From: Semisulcospira habei
Taxonomy: Eukaryota > Mollusca > Gastropoda > Semisulcospiridae
Direction of reading: 5' to 3'
DNA length: 64,000 nt
Assembly: GCA_036245525.1 (NCBI GenBank)
Contig: BTPG01000001.1
Location: 179,454,749-179,518,748, forward strand
Part shown: positions 1-11,726 of the stretch, in pieces
Layout of the letters: each line of letters begins with the position of its first letter
Numbering within the stretch: the stretch's first letter is position 1
The notes under the pieces: generated by a model
What the model saw: only the letters and a program-made list of their open reading frames with translations
What the model was told of the DNA's origin: nothing
Database searches by the model: none
Made by a program: the position numbers and the translations under genes

Positions 1-1361
1 TGTATTGCCGGAGAGGTGGCCCATATAATCACGAACCAGACTCTTGGAATTCCGAATACCTTAACGAGATTGGCTGTAGTGAACGACACGGGTATCGGGT
101 TCTGATGTATCGGGTAGGTGTCAGACGTTGCGCAATTAACGGCCGGCCGGGATATCGTGACTTACAGGCCAGCGGGGTTCTGTATGAAGTGAGGCAACAG
201 CAGTGCGGAAAAGCGGCGCGAGTAACGGGATGTGGTGAGGGTTGGGTCACGGTGGTGGGGCGGGGGAGAGGGGGGGGGGGTGAAGGGGAGGATTTGTCGT
301 TAAACATTAAACTGACAAGATAGGATCTTTGTGATCCGTGAAAACGCCCTGGTTACTTTCGTGAGACGTGAAAAAGAAGTCTGTTTAAGTCACTGTATAT
401 TTTACCTAACCCAGGCCACCTCTCCACCCCAACAAATTCATTTTCCGACTAGTTTTTACGTGAACTAATTTAATTTGTCTGTGTACCAATTCATTTTGTG
501 CACATACACAGTCAATCAGAGCAGTGCTTACAAAGCAACCCGTTCCCACGCATTCACCGGCCCAAAGTGATTATGCAATCAGGGTATTAGGCGCCGGTCA
601 CATGACGCGGAGGGGGCTGCCTAAGTAGCTGGCACTCAGTGTGTTGCCGAGGCTGAGTTAAATTTGCATAATTTGTAACAGCCTAGTGATTGGCCCCTTA
701 TTAACACACCATCTACAATCCTTACACTGAGGAATCCAGTCCTTTGTGCACTGAAAGAGGTCTGTGAAACAGTAATCAAATCAACGAGCCGCAGAGCATG
801 AAGAGCCACACTATAGCACAAACTTAGGATGACCTGTGCACGCTTTTCTAGTATTTATCACTGTAATAAATGCAATGTGCCAATGAATCAGAATATTGGC
901 GCCAAGTATGAAGTTTGGTTGGGGGGGGGGGGGGGGGGGGGGGACACGGGACACGGGAGATTGGCCCCTTTCTATGTATGATACATCTACAATTCTCACA
1001 CAGAGGACAAATTGATCTTAGCATGATGGGTGGCACTCACTGAAATTGTAAATGGAGTCTGATAGATATTAACGGAATTAATGCCAGTGCCAGTGATCAC
1101 GTTGTACTGCTGAGACCTGGACATGGTACATACTCATAAAGCTCAATGCATCCTTAATGCCTGACGTTTAACTTTATCATTAAGAAATAATTATATACAA
1201 GCACAGATACTCATGACTGAGCCCCTGCTGTTTAAGTTGCGGAATTTCTGATCGCTTGTATTTTTCAAAGCAAGGTTAAATTGAGAATAAACCCACATGT
1301 GTACATGTATTCCTGTGTTCACCTCTTAGTGTGGCACATTTAAGCTAAATTACAAGCCAAC
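1..1361. other. Unassigned non-coding DNA
   Basis: No recognisable gene. Short open frames on both strands show no family resemblance and are low complexity. Two poly-G runs stand out: 11 G at 270-280 and 23 G at 921-943. The rest is AT-rich sequence without repeats I could match elsewhere in the window. Confidence 0.5.
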
Positions 1362-1644
1362 GTGTCCTCGCGCTGGGACCATATGGCGTTGAGGCGCGTC
1401 CCCTGGGTGGTGGATAGGGGGTCCCTCGTGAGAGGGGTGCACCGAATGAAATAAGTTGCCGTGAACTAACATGGTCTAAGGGAAGGTGACCCCGACAGAA
1501 AACCCCTGGTCCTCCTAGTAAGGGGGTTGGGCATGGGGGTAGCTTCCCCACCCTGCAAAAAAGGAAATAGCTACAAAAACGCCGACGAAAAGACTAACAG
1601 TAATTCCTTTCCTGGAGGAGGAAGGTTCTTCTACCAGAAGACTT

Positions 1645-4600
1645 ATGACGTCCTGTGGTGAAAGCCGGAAGTCTTCGGAAGCCACAGGACCGAGCCGCCT
1701 CTCTCTATCCAGGGATACAACCATGGGCACATGGAACGTCAAGACCATGTACCAGAGCGGCAAGGCCGCCCAGATAGCAACGGAAATGCAAAAGTACAAC
1801 CTTTCCCTGCTAGGTATCAGTGAAGCCAGATGGACGCAGTCTGGCCAGAAAAGGCTGTTAAGTGGGGAGATGATTCTGTATTCAGGTCATGAAGAGGAGA
1901 ATGCCCCCCATACCGAAGGTGTAGCATTCATGCTGTCACCAGTGGCACAGAGAGCGCTGATGGGCTGGGAACCTCTTGGGCCAAGAATTATCACAGCAGC
2001 CTTTAGAACCAAGAAAAAGCTCAAGCTGAACGTCATCCAGTGTTATGCACCCACTGATGACAGTGACGAGGAAGAGAAACAAGAGTTCTACGACCGACTC
2101 CAGAGTGCCTTGGACAAATGTGCGGAGCGAGACATCACCATCGTCATGGGCGATTTTAATGCCAAAATAGGGGAGGACAACACCGGATACGAAGAGGTGA
2201 TGGGGAGACAGGGACTAGGCTCGGAGATGAGTGAGAACGGGGAGAGGTTTGTAGACTTTTGTGCTCTAAACCGACTTGTCATTGGAGGCAGCATCTTCCC
2301 ACACAGAAGAATACACAAAGCAACTTGGGTCTCACCTGACCATATAACAGAGAACCAAATAGACCATATCTGCATTAGCAAGAAATTTATAAGATCCCTT
2401 CAAGATGTCCGAGTGAGGAGGGGAGCAGATGTCGCCTCCGACCACCATCTGCTTACCTTAGGAATAAAGCTCAAGCTAAAGAAAAGCCGCACAGACACAA
2501 CAAGAAGACAGCGCTATAATGTAGGCCTCCTGAGAGAAACTGGAGTTAGAGAAGAGTTCAAACTGGTGCTGTCCAACCGGTTTCAAGCGCTACTTACTTA
2601 CTTACTTACGCCTGTCACTCCTACCCGGGTATAGGCCGTCGACGAGAGACCTCCAGCAACTCCTGTCCTGTGCTTCTCCTTCGATTCTACTCCAGGTGGT
2701 TCCCAGTCTCTTGATGTCTGCTTGGAGGTCTCGACCTACCTCTTTTCCTCTTTCCCTGGGGGTTCCATGACAATGCCTGCCTAGTGATACTGGATTTCAA
2801 GCGCTACAGGAGCTAGTAAATGAAGAGGAGGCGGTCACCACAGAGCAGCAGTGGAAGGCAGTTAGAGAGGCGCTGAACTCAACCTGCAAAGACACTGTAG
2901 GGTTCAGGAAACACCATCACAAGGACTGGCTGTCGGCACAGACCTTGAAGAAGATAGAAGTGAGGAAGCAGAAGAAAGCAGTTGTCAACAACAGTCGCAC
3001 GAGAGCAGCCAAAGTAAGGGCACAGGGGGAATACTCGGAAGCCAACCGCGAGGTGAAGAGGAGTATCAGGGCAGACAAGAGGGCCTACACAGACAGCCTG
3101 GCAGCAGAGGCAGAAAAGGCAGCAGGCAGCGGCAACATGAAACAGCTCTACATTACCAGAAGATTGTCAGGCAAGTATGGCCATACAGAAAGACCAGTAA
3201 AAGACAAAGAAGGCAAGCCTATTGCAGACAGAGCAGACCAACTCGACAGATGGGCTGGGTATTTTGAAGAGTTACTGAACAGACCTAGCCCACCCGACCC
3301 CCCAGACATCCAGCCGGCAGAGACCGACCTACCCATCAGCTGTGACAGACCCAGCCAGGAAGAGATCAGAAGAGCAGTGGCATTTTTGAAGAACGGCAAA
3401 GCAGCAGGCCCAGATGGCATCCCAGCGGAGTCTCTGAAAGCAGACCTAGAGACAACGGTGGAGATGCTGTACCCACTGTTTGGAAAGATCTGGGAAGAGG
3501 AGGTGATGCCGGCTGACTGGAAGGAGGGGTACCTAATCAAGCTTCCCAAGAAAGGCGACCTCAGCAAGTGTTCCAACTACAGAGGAATCACCTTGCTGTC
3601 AGTACCAGGAAAGGTCTTCAACAGGATCATCCTAGAGAGAATGAAAAGCTCCGTTGACCCCCAGCTAAGAGACCAGCAAGCAGGATTCAGGAAAAACCGA
3701 TCATGTACAGACCAGATCGCCAATCTCCGCATCATCGTGGAACAGTCTCTGGAGTGGAGCTCCCCGCTGTACGTCAACTTTGTGGATTATGAGAAAGCAT
3801 TTGACAGTGTGGACCGAGAGACTCTGTGGAAACTCCTACAACACTACGGTGTACCCACAAAGCTCGTCCGCCTGATCAAGAGCAGCTACGATGGCATGAC
3901 ATGTCGCGTGATCCACGAAGGGCAGTTCCCCAGGGAGCTCCAGGTCACAACTGGTGTCAGGCAGGGGTGTCTGCTGTCTCCGTTCCTCTTTCTACCGGCC
4001 ATAGACTGGGTCATGAAGATGACCACAGAGCACAGACGAAGTGGAATACAGTGGACACTGTGGACACAGCTTGACGACCTCGATTTTGCAGACGGCTTGG
4101 CATTACTGTCTCACACTCATCAACAAATGCAGGACAAGACCACGAGGCTTGCTGACATCTCGTCCCAAGTGGGCCTCACCATTCACAAACAGAAAACAAA
4201 GACAATGAGGCTGAACGCAACCAGGGAAGAACCAGTCTTGCTTGCTGGCACCCCGTTGGAGGAGGTGGAGTCCTTCACCTATCTCGGGAGCATCATAGAC
4301 AAAAAAGGCGGCACTGATGCAGATGTCAGAGCACGAATCAGTAAAGCCAGAGCAGCCTTTCTCCAGTTGAAAAAAGTGTGGAGTTCCAGAGAGCTGTCAC
4401 AACACACCAAAGTCCGGATTTTCAACTCCAATGTAAAAGCAGTTCTCCTATATGGAGCAGAGACTTGGAGATTGACAAAAACCACAGTCAACAGAGTACA
4501 GACCTTCATGAACAGTTGCCTTAGAAGAATTTTGAAAATCCACTGGCCAGAGAAGATCAGCAACGTCAGACTCTGGGAGAGAACGGAGCAGATAACAGCA

Positions 4601-4870
4601 GAGAATGAAATTGGGCAAAGAAGATGGGGATGGATCGGTCACAGTCTGAGAAAGCCAGCTTCCAGTATCACTAGGCAGGCATTGTCATGGAACCCCCAGG
4701 GAAAGAGGAAAAGAGGTAGGCCGAGAAACTCCTGGCGTCGAGACCTCCAAGCAGACATCAAGAGACTGGGAACCACCTGGAGTAGAATCGAAGGGGAAGC
4801 ACAAGACAGGAGTTGCTGGAGGTCTCTCGTCGACGGCCTATACCCGGGTAGGGGTGACAGGCGTAAGTAA
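1645..4870 (+). pseudogene. RTE endonuclease-reverse transcriptase, interrupted
   Basis: The encoded protein would nick target DNA and copy the element RNA at the nick. The endonuclease half (1645-2593) shows GISEARW, MGDFNA and SDHH motifs. The RT half (about 2808-4870) shows the fingers motif KAAGPDGIP, QAGFRKNRS, palm motif A (FVDYEKAFDSVDR) and motif B (TGVRQGCLLSP). Motif C reads FADG where FADD is expected: codon 4094-4096 is GGC, so the second catalytic aspartate is lost. The frame is broken by a 201-bp insertion plus its 13-bp duplication (214 bp in all). The frames on either side are offset by exactly that amount, so the insertion is the only disruption of a reading frame of about 1,000 codons. 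Start taken at the first ATG of the open frame; MGTW at 1723 is an alternative. Confidence 0.85.
2594..2794 (-). mobile_element. Inverted RTE 3' stub inside the RTE coding region
   Basis: This 201-bp piece is the reverse complement of the 3' end of the same element (about 4661-4875), including the tail repeat, with a few substitutions and a 17-bp gap. It is flanked by the perfect 13-bp duplication TTTCAAGCGCTAC at 2581-2593 and 2795-2807. That is the signature of a 5'-truncated target-primed insertion in antisense orientation. Confidence 0.95.
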
Positions 4871-4876
4871 GTAAGT

Positions 4877-4976
4877 CAAGTCCTAACCCTGGACAAAGTT
4901 GGCACCCCTTTGCTAGCCCACTCAGTCAGTGACAGAGGAGATTACCCACCCATGCCACGTGGAGGCTGGTACCATA
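4877..4976 (-). mobile_element. Nimb LINE 5'-end-like fragment
   Basis: About 100 bp directly after the RTE tail resemble (roughly 80% by eye) the first 100 bp of the two Nimb elements in this window, on the minus strand (compare 54597-54693 and the complement of 14902-15003). Shared landmarks are AAGTCCTAA, TGGACAAAG, CTAGCCCACTCAGTCAG and CACGTGGAGGC. A lone 5' end is odd because LINE copies normally keep the 3' end. The matching other half is not present left of the RTE element. Confidence 0.7.
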
Positions 4977-5328
4977 GTGGGCCCGTTCTGAAGAACAAGA
5001 TGGAATGACCCATGTCCACAAAGCCTCTTCTATGAGCTTGCATGCATTTTTCCACCTTTTACATAATACGTCCTAACAAATATAGAGAGACTGTCTTCCA
5101 AAATCAAACTGTCTGAGAGGGAGAGCATAGCGTCAACCCATACACATGTATAACACTTACGTGCTGGTGTTTTGTGTCAGATAGGAACATTGTATAACAT
5201 TGACGTGTTTTGTGCTTTTATGTCACTGTCATTGTCCGAGTCGAGAGAGGCACGCAAGGTTCTCTTCCACTCAGCCTCTTCCAGGTATGACTGTTTAGCA
5301 GGCGTGAAACGGTGTTCCAAAACTTGCA
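4977..5328. other. Unassigned non-coding DNA
   Basis: No gene, RNA or repeat family recognised. The open frame at 5172-5381 is short, of unremarkable composition and runs into the following repeat. Confidence 0.4.
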
Positions 5329-5967
5329 AAAACAAGAAAGACAAAGCCGTTATGGCTCACGTTTATGACCAATCTACGTGAAACCATTGTGACAATAAGT
5401 AAAGGGATGGCTTTTGCACTAGCAAAATCTATGTTTTCTCAAAATTTGATCACGTTCATACATCTATCAAACCCCACTGACCTTTGTGATGCGTTGACTA
5501 AATTAGTGTACATAGGAAGATCTTATTATCAACAGCAATTCTATCAAAAATTGGCATTTTAAACACATTTGCTGACTCTTGTGACCTTGACCTTTCCAAG
5601 GGCTGATCCAAACTAGTATGCATAGATAGGTTTTACCATCAGGTATCTCTGTACCAAGTTTGGGTTTGAAGTTGTGAATAGTATCTGACAAAAAACATCT
5701 TTTGTCAAAATATGGCTACTTTTTTAACCTCTTTCCTGAGCTCTTGTGACCCTTGACCTTTTTGAGGGGTCATCCAAATTAGTATGCACAGATAGGTCTT
5801 ACCATCAGGTATCTTTGTACCAAGTTAGGGTTTGAAGCTGTGAATAGTATTAATTTTGAGAAAAAAACATCTTTTGTCATAATATGGCTATTTTTGACCA
5901 GTTTCCTGAGCTCTTATGACCCTTGACCTTTACGAGGATCAAAATTAGTATGCATAGAAATAGGTCC
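5329..5967 (+). repeat. 165-bp-unit tandem-repeat element, fragment
   Basis: Starts with the family's left end (AACAAGAAAGACAAAGCC, then GGCTCACG) and continues through about three degenerate units, each containing the landmarks 'ATTAGTATGCATAGA', 'CATCAGGTATCT', 'TGTACCAAGTT' and 'TTGAAGTTGTGAATAG'. Two units carry the 13-mer TGACCCTTGACCT (5747 and 5917). The right end is missing. Confidence 0.8.
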
Positions 5968-7835
5968 GTCCCTATATAAATAGTGGGTAACAACTGTGCT
6001 GGAGAGCGATATTTAGCTATTTTGCATCAAGAGCTGCTCTCAACATATAGCATGCATAGCAAAACCAAAAACATCCAGGATAAAACGCACAGAACTATAT
6101 TTGGTATTGTTGAAAAGAGCTTTTCTTGCCCTTTTTCAGTGCCTGGCGCACATTTGAATTCAAGAGAAAACTGCATCAGATTCTGATGTGAAATTTTCAA
6201 GTTTTTTAACTCATATGTTATCTGGGAATGATCGCACGCACATGCGCCAGCTGCCGGTGAAAAGCCCATTCAAAACCTTTTGATCGATATATCATCTAAC
6301 ATGGACGATCAAATCTTGGATTTGCACAGTGGCTTTGAAACTGACACCCCAACACGCAAACACAACTTCACAATGCCACCTGCGATAGAAGCTTCTTTCG
6401 ACAACGATGATGCAAACTCTGCTTGTGACTTGCAGAAAACATTGCTCAAGTACACAAATGTTTATGATTAATGATAGGCAAAGAAATTTTCAGCATTATA
6501 AACTGAAACTGATTGATAGAATTGATTATTTGGACCCGCAGTTTAATTTTTACTGTGTGTAGTCAATTTCCAGCCTGAACTTCACGCCCTTTTCATGGTG
6601 TATAATTTTCTTTTGACCTAAATTACAGTTTTCACAAGTCTAGTCCTATGCACGCCAAATTGACTGCAATACTTCAGAGTTGCACTTGAATTTTTCTGAG
6701 AAAATATGTTTGATGGGTTCTTTGAAATAACAATAATAAATAATAGCAGACAAATTTTTCAGAATGCCAACTTGTTTGGTTTTGACTGCCTGAACTATGA
6801 AAAAACAATGTTTTTTTGTGTTGCACGTTTTCTAGTCATTGCAACATACTTGTAAAAAAAGAAAATGATACGAACACACATTGTTGTTATTATTATTATT
6901 AGATGTATTATTATTATTATAAGTATTATTATTATATTTTATTTTTGAACTTTTACTCTTATCAGTTTCTTACTATAGACCAAAAAAAAATCATATTGAG
7001 AACAACAAATAGTTTTGGTTGCTTTTTATTTTATTTAGACAAACACTTCAAGATGCTGTCAGACAGAATTCAGCGGAGGAAACAAGGATGATCAACCAAA
7101 ACCTCCCCCATTTCAATCAACAACAAACTTTTCTTACTTCTGAATATATGACACAAAGACTGTAAACACCACCAGATATTCAACTCAGACTTTATTTAAT
7201 AAGACTTGCTACTCTGCAGTACTTTCCAGTACTTTCTATGACACAGACACGTATCCGTCAAATGAGAAAATTTAGACTTGAAGAAAGACATGAATATCTT
7301 GACCAAGAAATAAGTGCTACCGTCCCAGACCACATATCCTTTCCAGTCCACTCTTCCCTATCTTCTCAGCTGACCAGCATCTCAGTCAAACAACGACTGC
7401 ATCTTTTTCTTCTTTTGCAATCATAGCAGATTCATGTCTGTACGAATGAAGCTAGCATCCATAAGGTGTAAAGAAGGTGTGCCCTTCTGTGAGCACTGAC
7501 CTAAACAATGGGTGCAAAATTGTTTACCTTTATTGCTTTTGCTGACATACGCAAACCCCAGAAAATGGTTACGCAGTTTTAAAAAGACCTACTCCGAATC
7601 CAGAATGTTTACCCCACCACTGCAACCCCGCTCCCGCGTCCCCCAACGGACAGCACCTTTCTGAGGGACGTGAGCATCTGTCTCTACTCCCTGATCCCCC
7701 ACCCCTCAAAACAAATAGCATCTCTCTGAAGGACATGAGCCCCTGTCTCCACCCCCACCCCCTGTTAACAGTATTTCAGAAAAGTAATTTTTTTGTTAAA
7801 ATGTGTATTTGTTTAATCTATTTTGCAATCCCCTG
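5968..7835. other. AT-rich non-coding DNA with one small open frame
   Basis: Mostly AT-rich sequence with an (ATT)n microsatellite at about 6887-6945. An ATG-started frame at 6301-6471 (56 codons) encodes an acidic peptide starting MDDQILDLHSGFE. It has a plausible exon-like composition but no recognised family, no visible partner exon and no second copy, so I do not call it a gene. 7600-7790 has C-rich low-complexity tracts. Confidence 0.4.
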
Positions 7836-7957
7836 TGAATTTGACCCTGAGAGAGGTCACTGAAATTGGTATGTGTAGAAAGGTCTTAGCACACAATTAT
7901 ATCTTTGGCCCAAGTTTGAAGTTTACGGCGAAGGACGAACGGACTACCACTGGCCCA
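7836..7957 (+). repeat. 165-bp-unit repeat element, right-end fragment
   Basis: Contains the last unit (GAGAGGTCACT, TAGAAAGGTCTTA, CCAAGTTTGAAG) and the start of the conserved right end (GGACGAACGGACTACCACTGGCCC). The left portion and the extreme terminus are missing. Confidence 0.7.
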
Positions 7958-8828
7958 TTACATAGATTCATACCTCTACTGTGACCTTGACCTTGACGCT
8001 AGGACCTCGGCTTAGGTACAAGATACATCTTCTAATCTAATACTGACTAGATATGAAAGTTTAAACAATTATGTTGGTTGCTTCTGGAGAAATCACCTTC
8101 ACAAAACCCAGACACCCAGCTACAGCGACACATAGGATGACTCCAGTAGACCCCCTCTCAGGAACACGAGGCACATAACCACTTTGATTGTATCTATAGC
8201 CAACAGATGTCCTGCAGCTGGTAAATTTGAAAAATGATGGGAATGCATTCAGAATTCCATGTATGAGATATAGCGATAGAATGCAAGATATTAATGTCAT
8301 ATTGTTGTGTTCATATATGAAAGATACTTGAAAAATACTTGAAGTTGCCACATTCCTTCTGCCAATGAAGATAAGTAGCAGCTAATCTCTCTGTTTGTCT
8401 ATTTCGACAAAGGGTATTTACCCGAAATATTAATAAACTGTGTTGTACCCGTCTTTTCTAAGCGTGTTTCTTTCTCCGTTGGGTACTTCTTTGAAAGATA
8501 TTTGGTTTAATGTGACAATATCACACAGAGGGGGGTTTGTCGCATTTTTTGGGTACGTTTTAGTGTCTGATTCATATGCCTACAATGAAAATTACCTAAG
8601 ATATGTTTGTAGTGAAGGGCGTATAAGCCATGTAAACCCTCATTTTGACAAATGTACAAATTGCATATTTGGTCATTTTAGGTGTGCTGTAATTGCAAAC
8701 GTCTCAATGTTTGGGACTAGAAAAAATTCAGGGCAATCTACATGTTGTTTTCATCCATGACAGTAAAACCCACCCAATTCTACCTTCACGTTAAGATTTT
8801 ATAGGTGTCTAAACATAGCACTTTCTTA
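7958..8828. other. Unassigned non-coding DNA
   Basis: No gene recognised. The piece at about 8370-8470 (AGATAAGTAGC, TTTACCCGAAATAT, AATAAACTGTGTTGT) is similar to 47157-47265, so it belongs to an interspersed repeat that I cannot name. The 106-codon frame at 8440-8760 shows no domain. Confidence 0.4.
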
Positions 8829-9407
8829 ACAAGAAAGGCAAAGCCATTATGGCTCACATGTACGACTGATGCACACCTATGTGATCTTGGTCACAATAAG
8901 TAACCAGCACCAGCGAAAAATCCAGTTTTCTCAAAATGTAAGCATTTTTCACATGTCTGTCAAACCCACGTGACCTTTGTGATGAGCTGACTAAATCAGT
9001 ATGTGTAGAAATGTCTTTCCATCAGCAAACTTCATGCCAAATTTCATTCAAAGGTTTGCAAAAACTTTGATAAATACAATTCTAACCAAAAAATGGCATT
9101 TGTACACATCTGCTGACCACTTGTGACCTTGACCTTTCCAAGGGTCATCCAAATTAGTATGCACAGATAGGTCTTACCATCAGGTATCTTTGTACCAAGA
9201 TTGGATTAGAAGTTATGAATAGTATTTGGAAAAAAACATTTTGTCAAAATGTGGCTTTTAAAAACCTATTTTTGGATAATCCATGACCCTTGACCTTTCA
9301 GATGGGTCGACTGAATTAGTATGCATATGAAGGCCTTATCATCAGTTACATTTGAGCCATATTTGATTGAAAATTTTACAAAAATGTTGATAAAAACTAC
9401 AATTCTA
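8829..9407 (+). repeat. 165-bp-unit repeat element, truncated copy
   Basis: Begins with the family left end (CAAGAAAGGCAAAGCC then ATTATGGCTCACATG) and runs through about three degenerate units. It is cut by the left end of the next copy at 9408. It carries TGACCCTTGACCT at 9284. Confidence 0.8.
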
Positions 9408-10358
9408 TCACAAGAAAGGCAAAGCCATTATGGCTCACGTGTATGACCGATTTACATGTGTGACCTTTGTGACAAGGGCTGGCTTCTGCACCAGCAAAAT
9501 CCAGGTTTTCTGAAAATGTCAGCATTTTTCACACATCTGTCAACCCCCCGTGACCCTTGACCTTTGTGATGAGTCGACTAAATTAGTATGCTTAGGAAGG
9601 TCTTATCATCAGCTATCTTTGTACCAAATTTGGTTGAAAAATTTGCAAAAATGTTGGTAATACCAACAATTTTATTAAAAATCAGCATTTTACAAACATT
9701 TGCCAGCCTCTTGTGACCCTTGACCTTTCCGAGAGCTCATCCAAATTAGTATGCATAGATAGGTCTTACCATCAGGTATCTCTGTACTAAAATTTGGGTT
9801 TGAAGTTGTGAATAGTATTTGAGAAAAAACATCTTTTGTCAAAATAGGGCTATTTTTTACCTATTTCCTGAGCTCTCGTGACCCTTGACCTTTCCCGAGG
9901 GATCAACCAAATTAGTGTGCATAGAAAGGTCTTACCATCAGGTATCTCTGTACCAAATGTGCGTTTAAAGTTGTGAATAGTATTTGAGAAAAAACATCTT
10001 TGTGTCAAAATATGGCTATTTCGGACCTATTTCCTGAGCTCTTGTGACCCTTGACCTTTCTGAGGGATCAACCAAATTAGTTACCAATTGAAAAGTCTTA
10101 CCATCAGGTATCTTTGTACCAAGTTTGGGTTTGAAGTTGTGAATAGTATTTGAGAAAAAATAAATTATGTCAAAATATACCTATTTTTGACATATTTCCT
10201 GATCCCCCGCGACATTGATCTTTGTGAGTGGTCACTCAAACTGGTTTGTTTAGAAAGGTCTTGCCACAAAATATCCTTGGGCCAAGTTTGAAGAATCTGG
10301 CTTGAATGGTCTCCGAGAAAATGCCAACGTTAAAGTTTACCACAGACGACGGCGGACG
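9408..10358 (+). repeat. 165-bp-unit repeat element, left part; Polinton target
   Basis: Starts with the family left end and contains about five units. The repeat period is 165-166 bp, measured between the TGACCC starts at 9714, 9879 and 10045. It stops at 10358 in the middle of the conserved right end (CACAGACGACGGCGGACG). The missing right end lies 34 kb away at 44441-44509, on the other side of the Polinton. This shows that the Polinton inserted into this repeat. Confidence 0.85.
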
Positions 10359-10600
10359 AGAGAGAAAAAAATGTGGGGCTACAGCCACACCCATTTAATA
10401 AACAATTGATTATTCTAATTAGATCGGTAATTAGACAAGCCCATGCCAACCAAGACAGTCAATGCCTCCATTACCTAGCCATTTTAGTTCCACTCCAGAA
10501 ATAATTTAAGCAACGATTTTGATCAGCTGCCAACCCACGATTATTAAGCCAGATACCCCACCACACCTAAATAATTAATGCTGCCATTGACTTCTTTATA
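10359..10600 (+). repeat. Polinton copy 1 left terminal inverted repeat
   Basis: Nearly identical as reverse complement to 44199-44440 over about 240 bp, with a handful of mismatches. Shared landmarks include ATGTGGGGCTACAGCC, AATTAGATCGGTAATTAG and CAGATACCCCACCACACC. Outside it, similarity stops abruptly and different parts of the host repeat begin. Confidence 0.93.
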
Positions 10601-10618
10601 CAAATGTTAATTAAACTA

Positions 10619-10855
10619 TCAACAGTCACAGTTTTTACCCGCTTTGTCAATGCAAACGAATTGACGATCAGCTGTTTCCGGGAAATGACTAGTTTGCGTC
10701 ATTGTAGGAATTCCCGATAACACAACACCCCGCCAAGCAGAAGTGACGTCAATGTTTCTATTAGCAACATCACGTGCCAACCAGCCTTGACTGGTCACAT
10801 GACAAAGTATTTCGCCATTGTGTCGTTTCTCGTTGCTGTGTAAGGACGTGTTCAT
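10619..10855 (-). CDS. Doubtful small open frame next to the left terminal repeat
   Basis: An ATG-started frame of 78 codons just inside the left terminal repeat. It has no recognised domain, no membrane segment and no second copy in the window. The DNA here also contains a perfect TGACGTCA (10744-10751) and a CACGTG (10771-10776), so it may be a regulatory rather than coding region. Weakly supported either way. Confidence 0.12.
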   Translation of the reverse strand: MNTSLHSNEKRHNGEILCHVTSQGWLARDVANRNIDVTSAWRGVVLSGIPTMTQTSHFPETADRQFVCIDKAGKNCDC

Positions 10856-11726
10856 TTGTGTTCGTCATTGGAAATACCACAAATTCCGGACTTCATAATC
10901 AGTGCTAAGGCTAAATCTTGCAGAATATTACTATGGTGCGTTATGTTGAAACAACAAAAAGGTTAGCCTGCTGTGAGCCGAGACTCAAAAAAAAAAAAAC
11001 TTACTGATCTATCGCGGCCTAGCCGAGTGTGTACAACCGGCTACAAGACTGACAAGCCTTCAATTTTGCGCAGTGACTGAAAGCTTGTCAGCGTGCTATT
11101 TACGTAGTTAGCGCATGGGGTGTAGGGGGGCTCTGGATAGAGGTAGCACCTTTGCTGTTCGGCAGCTGCGTCCTACATAGGACGGACGGGCATCACTGGT
11201 CCTCATCCATCTCCTTAATCTCTCTCGTGTTGGCTCCAAGCGCCACACCCTGGCAAGCCACCTCAGCTGGTGGGCTAAACCACGTGAGGGGATGGTGTTC
11301 TCATTGCACCACTAGGCGGATGAGCTGTTTTTGACAGCCAACGGCTAGAGGACGGAGGAGATCAGGTTGGATCCAACGGCCAAATGTGGGGGAGTAAACC
11401 CTTCAAATCAGGAGTGGAGCCCCGAAGGCAGACAGTTGCCTGTATTCACGCACTGTTCTGGCAGCTCCTGCAGCCAAACTGGTGCCAAACGTACTGCTTT
11501 GCATTCCTTTGGATACATCAGCGAGGCCGAGAGGGGGATCTTGACGACTGGGCACCCCATGATCTCCATACACTTTGCCCAGGCTTGCGCCCTGGAGAGG
11601 TCACTCCAGTGACTGACCCAGCAAGCGCATATACTCCATTGTCTTCCGAGACAGGATGCCAAACAAGCATGGCGTAAACAGAACATGGCCTTGGCCAACC
11701 ACTGCTATCGGCGTTATAGAAGACTA
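10856..11726. other. Non-coding DNA in the Polinton left arm
   Basis: 10980-11120 contains an A12 run and a short inverted pair (GACAAGC/GCTTGTC at about 11049-11096). 11150-11690 is higher in GC, and open frames overlap on both strands, including a 96-97 codon pair. Neither strand shows a recognisable protein. It could be the tail of an unrecognised retroelement. Confidence 0.35.

Larger units (their letters stand above)
1362..4876 (+). mobile_element. RTE-type LINE, near full length
   Basis: A non-LTR retrotransposon with an apurinic endonuclease followed by a reverse transcriptase in one frame and no RNase H, ending in a short (GTAA)n tail at 4863-4875. This matches the RTE/BovB group, whose endonuclease is often annotated in databases as 'craniofacial development protein 2-like'. 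The 5' boundary is approximate: a GC-richer leader begins near 1362, about 280 bp before the first ATG. I found no convincing target-site duplication. A backward stub of the same family interrupts the coding region at 2594-2794. Confidence 0.85.

Noticed and set aside
6301..6471. Small acidic open frame as a possible exon
   Set aside because: No family match, no clear splice partners, no second copy.
10378..10600. The inverted repeat as an independent MITE pair rather than Polinton ends
   Set aside because: The two copies face each other around the gene block, and the outer flanks are the two halves of a single repeat element with matching GGACG.
11367..11698. Frames of 81-97 codons on both strands
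   Set aside because: They overlap on opposite strands with no recognisable domain. GC-rich composition explains the lack of stops.
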